From contig DKPS01000257.1 of NCBI GenBank assembly GCA_002471345.1, positions 1 to 12,246 of the forward strand: a stretch of 12,246 nucleotides of DNA, written 5' to 3'. Each line of letters starts with the position of its first letter. Position 1 is the first letter of the stretch. Source of the DNA: Saprospiraceae bacterium UBA7328. GTDB taxonomy: Bacteria > Bacteroidota > Bacteroidia > Chitinophagales > Saprospiraceae. Under the pieces are notes generated by a model. That model saw only the letters and a list, made by a program, of their open reading frames with translations. It had not been told where the DNA came from and made no database searches. Of the stretch, positions 7,073 through 12,246 are shown piece by piece. Both the position numbers and the translations under genes were made by a program.

Positions 7073-9274
7073 ATGACAAAAATAAAAACACAATTTAAGC
7101 GTCGTTCATTTTTGAAAATATCTGCTGCATCAGGTGGTGGTATGTTGATTGGGTTTAGTTGGCTCAATGGATGCGCTCCAGCCGAAGATCCAGGAGTTGC
7201 TGTGCCTAATGAATGGTTTGATATTAATGGATATATCAAAATCGGTGACACGGGTATGGTTACTATATATTCTCCCAATCCTGAGATTGGCCAAAATGTA
7301 ATGACATCTATGCCAATGATTGTGGCAGAAGAACTCGATGTGCCATGGGAAAATGTTGTTGTGGAACAAGCTCCATTAAATACAGGATTTTATCAAAATC
7401 AATTTGCAGGAGGTAGCTTGTCAATAAGATTGAGCTGGAATGCATTAAGAATGGCAGGTGCTACAGGAAGAAGAATGCTAATGGAAGCTGCAGCTAAAGA
7501 ATGGGGACTAACTGTTGATCAATTGACAGCTTCTGATGGAATGATCAAAGAAATAAATGGAGATAGAGTAATTGGATATGGTGAGGTTGCAGGAAAAGCT
7601 GTGGGTATAGAGGTGCCGGAAGAAGTGGATCTCAAAGAGATTAAGGATTTCAAACTGATCGGATCCAGTAAAAAGAATGTAGAAGGAAAGAAAATAGTGA
7701 CTGGAAAACCTTTGTTTGGCCTAGATCACAAAAGTGATGAAATGCTTGTAGCGATGATTGAGCATCCACCTGCCTTTGGTATGAAAGTCAAAAGCTTCAA
7801 TGAAGAAGAGATAAAAGGAATGCCTGGAGTTACAGATGCATTTATAGTAGATGCTGCTCTGGAAGAACCAGCTCGATTTGATGTGAATGCATTTCCTCAA
7901 TTGATTGCAATTGTAGGTAAAACGACTTGGCCACTAATGCAGGCTAAAAACGCACTTAGGGCTGAATGGGAAGAAGTAGGAGTATTGGAGAGTTCAGATA
8001 TTCATGCAGAAAGAATAGCACAAGCATTCAAAACTGGTGAAATATCAGAAAGCAGAAGGGATGGAGACGCAGATGCTGCATTTGAAAAGGCTACTACAGT
8101 GATAGAGCGAGCATATAGTTCACCATTCATGGCTCATAATTGTATGGAACCTATGAATTTCTATGCCAATGTCACTGAAGATAGTGCTGAAATGATTGGT
8201 CCTACTCAGACACCAGAGGCACTTGAAGCATCAGTTGCTCAATTATTAAGCCTTCCTTTAGAGAATGTCACTGTGAATATGACAAGAATAGGTGGTGGAT
8301 TTGGAAGAAGACTTTATCCACACTTTGGTGTAGAAGCAGCTGCTATTTCTCGAAAAGTTGGCGGACCAATTAAACTGATGTATACCAGAGAAGATGATAT
8401 GACTCAGGGAACATACAGGCCAATTTATGAATCTCGGTATAAAGCTGGACTTGATGAGGACAATAATTTAATTGCTTTCTCTGTCCGAGGAGCAGGATTA
8501 CCTGATGGCCCTGTTTTTCCAAACCGTTTTCCAGCAGGAGCAATAGCAAACTACACTGCGGAAAAGATAAAAGGGGATACTAATTTATCAACAGGTGCTT
8601 GGCGAGCACCTAGATCTCACTTTACAGCAGGAGCTGAACAATCATTTTTAGATGAAGTAGCTGAATTAGCAGGTAAAGATCCAATAGAGTTTAGATTAGA
8701 ACTATTTGATCGAGCAAAGAATAGTCCAGTAGGGAAGAAATATGATTATGATGCAGATCGGTATGCAGGTGTGTTAGAACTTGTGAAGGAAAAATCAAAT
8801 TGGGGAGAATCAAAAGAAGGTGTTTACCGCGGTGTGGCTGCTTATTTTTGCCATTCGACCTATGTCGCAGAAGTTTTTGATATGGTTTTGGAAAATGGAG
8901 AGCCTAAAGTTCAAAAAGTTTGGTGTGCAGTGGATTGTGGAATAGTTATCAATAGAGACGCCGCAAAAAATATGATAGAAGGAGGCGTGGTAGATGGCAT
9001 TGGTCATGGCATGTATAGTGAACTGACATTTGAAAATGGAGCCTCTAATCAAAAGAATTTTGATAATTATCAATTGATTCGACACAGTCAAGCTCCAAAA
9101 GAAATAGAGGTGTTTTTTGTAGAGAATGAAATTGCTCCCACAGGCTTAGGTGAACCTGGTCTTCCACCAGCCGTTGGAGCATTAGCAAATGCTTTGTATA
9201 AAGCCACTGGTCAACGTTATTATCATTCTCCTTTTGCTACAGCAGATCAAGGGCAAAAGAAGATGATGGGGTAA
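7073..9274 (+). CDS. Large molybdopterin-binding subunit of an isoquinoline 1-oxidoreductase-type hydroxylase, Tat-exported
   Basis: This 733-residue protein matches the IorB-type large subunit (typically about 700-780). A twin-arginine signal, KRRSFLK with Arg10-Arg11, is followed by a short hydrophobic stretch and LNGC with Cys34, which suggests a Tat-exported lipoprotein. Family motifs include EIGQNVMTSMPMIVAEEL near residue 70, GGGFGRR at 407-413, GAWRAP at 508-513, and GEPG with Glu694. Glu694 aligns in pattern with the catalytic glutamate of xanthine dehydrogenase-family enzymes. The enzyme would hydroxylate or oxidise an N-heterocycle or aldehyde at a molybdenum cytosine dinucleotide or related cofactor, passing electrons through the small subunit. 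No c-type cytochrome, FAD subunit or XdhC-type maturation factor is encoded in the window, so electron acceptor and cofactor insertion rely on genes elsewhere. The substrate cannot be read from sequence. Confidence 0.92.
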   Translation: MTKIKTQFKRRSFLKISAASGGGMLIGFSWLNGCAPAEDPGVAVPNEWFDINGYIKIGDTGMVTIYSPNPEIGQNVMTSMPMIVAEELDVPWENVVVEQAPLNTGFYQNQFAGGSLSIRLSWNALRMAGATGRRMLMEAAAKEWGLTVDQLTASDGMIKEINGDRVIGYGEVAGKAVGIEVPEEVDLKEIKDFKLIGSSKKNVEGKKIVTGKPLFGLDHKSDEMLVAMIEHPPAFGMKVKSFNEEEIKGMPGVTDAFIVDAALEEPARFDVNAFPQLIAIVGKTTWPLMQAKNALRAEWEEVGVLESSDIHAERIAQAFKTGEISESRRDGDADAAFEKATTVIERAYSSPFMAHNCMEPMNFYANVTEDSAEMIGPTQTPEALEASVAQLLSLPLENVTVNMTRIGGGFGRRLYPHFGVEAAAISRKVGGPIKLMYTREDDMTQGTYRPIYESRYKAGLDEDNNLIAFSVRGAGLPDGPVFPNRFPAGAIANYTAEKIKGDTNLSTGAWRAPRSHFTAGAEQSFLDEVAELAGKDPIEFRLELFDRAKNSPVGKKYDYDADRYAGVLELVKEKSNWGESKEGVYRGVAAYFCHSTYVAEVFDMVLENGEPKVQKVWCAVDCGIVINRDAAKNMIEGGVVDGIGHGMYSELTFENGASNQKNFDNYQLIRHSQAPKEIEVFFVENEIAPTGLGEPGLPPAVGALANALYKATGQRYYHSPFATADQGQKKMMG

Positions 9275-9293
9275 AAGAGAGTGATATGGAACG

Positions 9294-9977
9294 TTAAGGC
9301 ATCAAATCTTCCCTAAGTTTTGATGGAAGTATTTGAAATTCTGCTTTGAACAATTTTGTGAAATATGTTGGATCGGAAATTCCAATTTTGAAAGAAATCT
9401 CATTTAGATTTAAATTGGTTTCAGCTATATATTTATGTGCTACATTTAATCTAAATCTCTTTATATAATTGGAGGAGGTAACTCCTGTCAAAGCCTTTAT
9501 TTTTTTATTCAAGGTGACATGATTAGTCCCTAGTCTTTTTGTCAATTCAGGTATTCCAAATTTTTCGTTGGTGAGATTTTCGGTGATAATTTCATTCAGT
9601 TCTTTTATAAATTCTTTTTGGCCACGATCTACATTTTTTTCAATTTCAGAAAATACCACGCCACCATATTTTTCTTTTAATTTTTCTTTTAGTTTTATGA
9701 GATTATCCATTCTACTTAGCACTTCTTCTTCGTTAAATGGCTTAGTAAGATAACCTTCAGCACCTATTTTAAGACCTTCATTGATACTATTTTGATCAGC
9801 TCTAGCAGTGAGGAGTATAACTGGAATATGGTTGAGAATTCTGTCACTTTTTATAATTTTTGTAAATTCTAAGCCATCCATTACAGGCATCATTATATCT
9901 GCAAGAATTATGTCCGGAGGGTATGATTTTGCCAGTTGCAATTCTTCTTCTCCATCGAAATTCAAGAATTGACACTT
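9294..9977 (-). pseudogene. 5'-truncated receiver/AraC-type response regulator remnant
   Basis: The frame begins abruptly inside a receiver domain. The visible start, a TTG at 9963-9965 or open codons back to 9977, is preceded by an in-frame TGA at 9978-9980. Numbered from the TTG, the phospho-acceptor Asp23 (LADIMMPVMDG), Thr53 and Lys75 (LTKPF) are present. The first strand and helix of the receiver, with the paired acidic Mg2+ residues, are missing, so normal phosphorylation is unlikely. A charged linker (about 90-115) leads to an AraC-type double HTH, about residues 125-220, ending ISDPTYFTKLFKAEF. The C-terminus looks complete, with no internal stop. The original may have been a stand-alone regulator or the C-terminal end of a hybrid two-component system. 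The stop lies 19 bases from that of the convergent hydroxylase gene. A short DNA-binding product could still be made, but no credible start signal is seen. Confidence 0.75.
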
Positions 9978-10714
9978 TCAAGAGCGATTAGAAACCGAAA
10001 TGGTTTTGCTCTTATTACGGCTCTGATGATTTTGTTCTCCGGGCTTATTTATTGGTTATATCAGAAAGTCAGTTTAGCAAGGCAAAGATCCGATGAACTT
10101 TTGCTTAACATTTTGCCAGCAGAGACTGCAGAAGAACTAAAGTCCAGAGGCCATACTACTGCAAAGAGTCATGAAAATGTGGCCATCATGTTTACAGATT
10201 TTGAAGGGTTTTCTAAAATTGCTCAGGAATTAAATCCACATGATTTAGTAACATCTATAGATTTTTATTTTAAGAAATTTGATCAAATAAGTTCTAAATA
10301 TCAATTAGAAAAGATTAAAACCATTGGTGATTCCTATCTGGCAGCAAGTGGATTGGGCCAAAGCAATAGAGATGAGTCTAATATCGTAAAGGCAGCTCTT
10401 GAGATGCAAAGCTTTGTAAATCAGATGTTGGAAGCTCCATCTAATGAAATAAGCCAGCCTTTTCCCATGAGAATAGGTATACACTTAGGTCCAGTTGTGG
10501 CGGGTGTAGTAGGAGTTAAAAAATTTCAATATGATATATGGGGCAATACAGTAAATGTAGCATCAAGAATTGAATCAAGTAGTATTGCAGGCAGAGTGGC
10601 AATCTCAGAATCATTATACCAAAAGATACAATCGAATAAAGCATTAAATTTGAGAAAAGAGAGAAAATTAAAGTGAAGAATATTGGTGTGATTCAGACTT
10701 TCTTTGTCTCTTAA
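9966..10714 (+). pseudogene. Class III adenylate cyclase remnant, 5'-truncated and frameshifted near the 3' end
   Basis: The recognisable protein starts abruptly at about ELTLSRAIRNRNG (9966 on), just before a membrane helix at 10002-10061. Next come the linker RSDELLLNILPAETAEELKSRG and a cyclase domain. Catalytic residues are intact: metal-binding Asp codons at 10197 (FTDFEGFS) and 10329 (IGDSYL), adenine-selecting Lys at 10311 (EKIKTIGD) and Asp at 10533 (YDIWG), and Asn/Arg in NTVNVASRIES. Related Bacteroidota proteins have a TPR or other sensor region before the helix; it is missing. Sequence upstream of 9966 is antisense to the neighbouring regulator, so the TTG at 9936 is not a believable start. 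Frame 0 ends at a TGA at 10674-10676 after an atypical tail. The expected ending (FEKREKIKVKNIGVIQTFFVS) continues from 10649 in the -1 frame to a TAA at 10712-10714. One missing base in the T run near 10649-10651 would explain this. Confidence 0.78.
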
Positions 10715-10748
10715 TAGGAATAGATTTTAAAACATAATTACTTTCTCA

Positions 10749-10763
10749 ATCCTAAAAGAGGAT
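10749..10763 (-). terminator. Weak hairpin downstream of the acyl-CoA carboxylase gene
   Basis: ATCCT (10749-10753) and AGGAT (10759-10763) form a perfect 5-bp stem with a 5-base loop, in the short gap between the cyclase remnant and the convergent carboxylase gene. It lies 20 bases past the carboxylase stop. The stem is short and no clear T-run follows on either strand, so termination is only a possibility. Confidence 0.2.
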
Positions 10764-10782
10764 AGACTGAATTCTACATTGT

Positions 10783-12246
10783 CTATAGAGGTATATTCCC
10801 ATGTTTTTTCTTTGGAATAGAAACCGCTTTGTTCTCGAGCATTGCGAAAGCTTTTATCAATTTTCTTCTAGTATCTTTTGGCATGATGACTTCATCTACA
10901 AAGCCTCTTTCTGCAGCTGTATAAGGATTTGCGAATTTGTCAGCATACTCTTGTTCTTTTTCCTTTAAGGTTGCTTCGGGATTATTAGATGCCTTAATTT
11001 CTTTATTAAAAATAATTTCAGATGCACCTTTAGCTCCCATAACAGCAATCTCGGCTGATGGCCATGCAAAATTCATATCTGCGCCAATATGTTTGCTATT
11101 CATGACATCATATGCTCCACCATATGCCTTTCTCGTGATCACAGATATTCTAGGTACAGTGGCTTCACTTAGAGCATAAAGCAGTTTAGCGCCATTGGTA
11201 ATGATGGCATTCCATTCCTGATCAGTACCTGGCAGGAATCCTGGTACATCCACTAATACCAAAAGAGGAATATTAAAACAATCACAAAATCGAGTAAACC
11301 TTGCGGCTTTTTTAGAACTATCTACATCTAAACAACCAGCTAAACTCATGGGCTGATTGGCAACAATTCCAATACTCCTTCCTGCCAATCTTGAGAAACC
11401 GACTACTATGTTTTCAGCGTAGTCCTTATGGATTTCAAAAAAAGACTCTTTATCACAAATACCTTCAATTACTTGCCTGATGTCATATGGTTGATTGGCA
11501 TTTTCTGGTACAATCCCTTCTAATTCTTCTCTAATTTCTTCGGCAATTTCAAAAGGTAAAATAGCAGGTGACTCTTCGCAATTTTGAGGGACGTAACTGA
11601 GTAGTTTTTTGACTTTGTTGATACAGTCAATATCATTAGCAGAAGTGAGGTGAGTCACTCCAGATTTAGTGGAATGTGCAGAGGCTCCACCTAGTTCTTC
11701 AGAGGTCACTTCTTCATTAGTCACTGTTTTTACCACATTAGGTCCTGTTACGAACATGTAACTTGAGCCTTCTACCATTATTGTGAAATCTGTCATTGCT
11801 GGAGAATAAACAGCCCCACCAGCACATGGCCCCATAATGGCGCTGATTTGAGGTACAACACCAGAAGCCATGACATTGCGATAGAAAATGTCAGCATATC
11901 CTCCAAGAGATACTACACCTTCTTGAATTCTCGCTCCACCACTATCGTTTAATCCAATTACCGGAGCACCATTTTTCATGGCAAGATCCATGACTTTGCA
12001 AATCTTTTCTGCATGTGCTTCTGCTAACGAACCACCTAACACGGTGAAATCTTGAGAGAAAACATAAACCAAACGACCATTGATGGTTCCGTAGCCTGTT
12101 GTAACTCCATCGCCATAAAATTTCTGCTCATCTAAGCCAAAAAGTGTTGAACGGTGGGTTACTAACATCCCGATTTCTTCGAAAGAACCCTCATCCAGTA
12201 GAAAGTGGATACGTTCTCGAGCTGTAAGCTTTCCTTTTTTGTGTTG
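10783..12246 (-). CDS. pccB: Acyl-CoA carboxylase carboxyltransferase (beta) subunit, propionyl-CoA carboxylase type (5' end outside window)
   Basis: The - strand frame is open through the right edge. Codons 12169-12246 read as the typical N-terminal region ([12 protein letters not shown], then [11 protein letters not shown]), so the ATG at 12166-12168 is internal. In all, 487 residues are visible, against about 510-520 for the family, so roughly 25-30 are missing. The enzyme transfers the carboxyl group from biotin to an acyl-CoA. Both crotonase-fold halves are present, with oxyanion-hole glycines in [12 protein letters not shown] and [12 protein letters not shown] in the first half, and [13 protein letters not shown] and [14 protein letters not shown] in the second. 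The Asp codon at 11107-11109 (GGAYDVM) sits at the position that in actinobacterial PccB (Asp422) favours propionyl-CoA over acetyl-CoA. This would place it in propionyl-CoA to methylmalonyl-CoA metabolism. Methylmalonyl-CoA decarboxylase alpha subunits are closely similar and remain an alternative. No biotin carboxylase subunit is visible here. Confidence 0.92.
   Translation of the reverse strand, partial: QHKKGKLTARERIHFLLDEGSFEEIGMLVTHRSTLFGLDEQKFYGDGVTTGYGTINGRLVYVFSQDFTVLGGSLAEAHAEKICKVMDLAMKNGAPVIGLNDSGGARIQEGVVSLGGYADIFYRNVMASGVVPQISAIMGPCAGGAVYSPAMTDFTIMVEGSSYMFVTGPNVVKTVTNEEVTSEELGGASAHSTKSGVTHLTSANDIDCINKVKKLLSYVPQNCEESPAILPFEIAEEIREELEGIVPENANQPYDIRQVIEGICDKESFFEIHKDYAENIVVGFSRLAGRSIGIVANQPMSLAGCLDVDSSKKAARFTRFCDCFNIPLLVLVDVPGFLPGTDQEWNAIITNGAKLLYALSEATVPRISVITRKAYGGAYDVMNSKHIGADMNFAWPSAEIAVMGAKGASEIIFNKEIKASNNPEATLKEKEQEYADKFANPYTAAERGFVDEVIMPKDTRRKLIKAFAMLENKAVSIPKKKHGNIPL

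Noticed and set aside
8810..9091. A 93-codon - strand ORF inside the hydroxylase large subunit gene
   Set aside because: It overlaps conserved coding sequence on the other strand and shows no start signal or domain.
9275..9293. A shared terminator between the convergent hydroxylase and regulator genes
   Set aside because: The gap is 19 bases with no inverted repeat.
9936..9965. TTG at 9936 as the real start of the cyclase protein
   Set aside because: The first ten residues are just the antisense reading of the regulator coding sequence. They do not resemble a cyclase N-terminus and there is no ribosome binding site.
9294..10714. Insertion sequence or phage event as the cause of the gene remnants
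   Set aside because: No transposase fragment, terminal inverted repeat or target duplication is visible; a simple deletion fits better.
12166..12168. ATG as the start of the carboxylase gene
   Set aside because: Codons upstream of it to the right edge encode the conserved N-terminal region of the family, so the true start lies outside the window.

Overview
The window looks like a chromosomal segment of an aerobic or facultative member of the Bacteroidota, possibly a Cytophagales-type bacterium. This is inferred from AT-rich DNA, weak ribosome binding sites, a Bacteroidota-style signal peptide, a receiver/AraC regulator, a membrane-anchored class III cyclase and a KorAB-type 2-oxoacid oxidoreductase. 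I could not search a database, so the taxon is an inference.

Positions 1-4705 hold a three-gene + strand operon. A GltD/NfnB-like FAD/NAD(P) flavoprotein with two C-terminal [4Fe-4S] motifs is cut by the left edge. It is followed by a fused gamma-alpha subunit and a beta subunit of a 2-oxoacid:ferredoxin oxidoreductase (korA, korB). The flavoprotein probably carries electrons between the oxidoreductase and NAD(P)H.

Positions 4706-6358 hold a short intergenic region with a candidate promoter overlapping a perfect dyad, then a probably exported protein with a helical TPR-like N-terminal half and a von Willebrand A domain with a complete-looking MIDAS. Positions 6596-9274 encode a two-subunit molybdenum hydroxylase of the isoquinoline 1-oxidoreductase type: a small [2Fe-2S] subunit and a large molybdopterin subunit with a Tat signal and possible lipobox.

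Positions 9294-10714 look like a scar. A receiver/AraC response regulator on the - strand and a class III adenylate cyclase on the + strand have both lost their 5' ends and now abut head to head near 9966-9980. The cyclase also has a -1 frameshift close to its 3' end, after which the expected C-terminal sequence continues in another frame to 10714. The simplest explanation is a deletion that removed the divergent promoters and N-termini of both genes.

Positions 10783-12246 (- strand) hold a carboxyltransferase (beta) subunit of a propionyl-CoA carboxylase-type enzyme, with its 5' end beyond the right edge. No tRNA, rRNA, CRISPR array, insertion sequence or phage gene was recognised. Apart from the unusual remnant pair, I see no clear evidence of an undescribed defence or mobile system.
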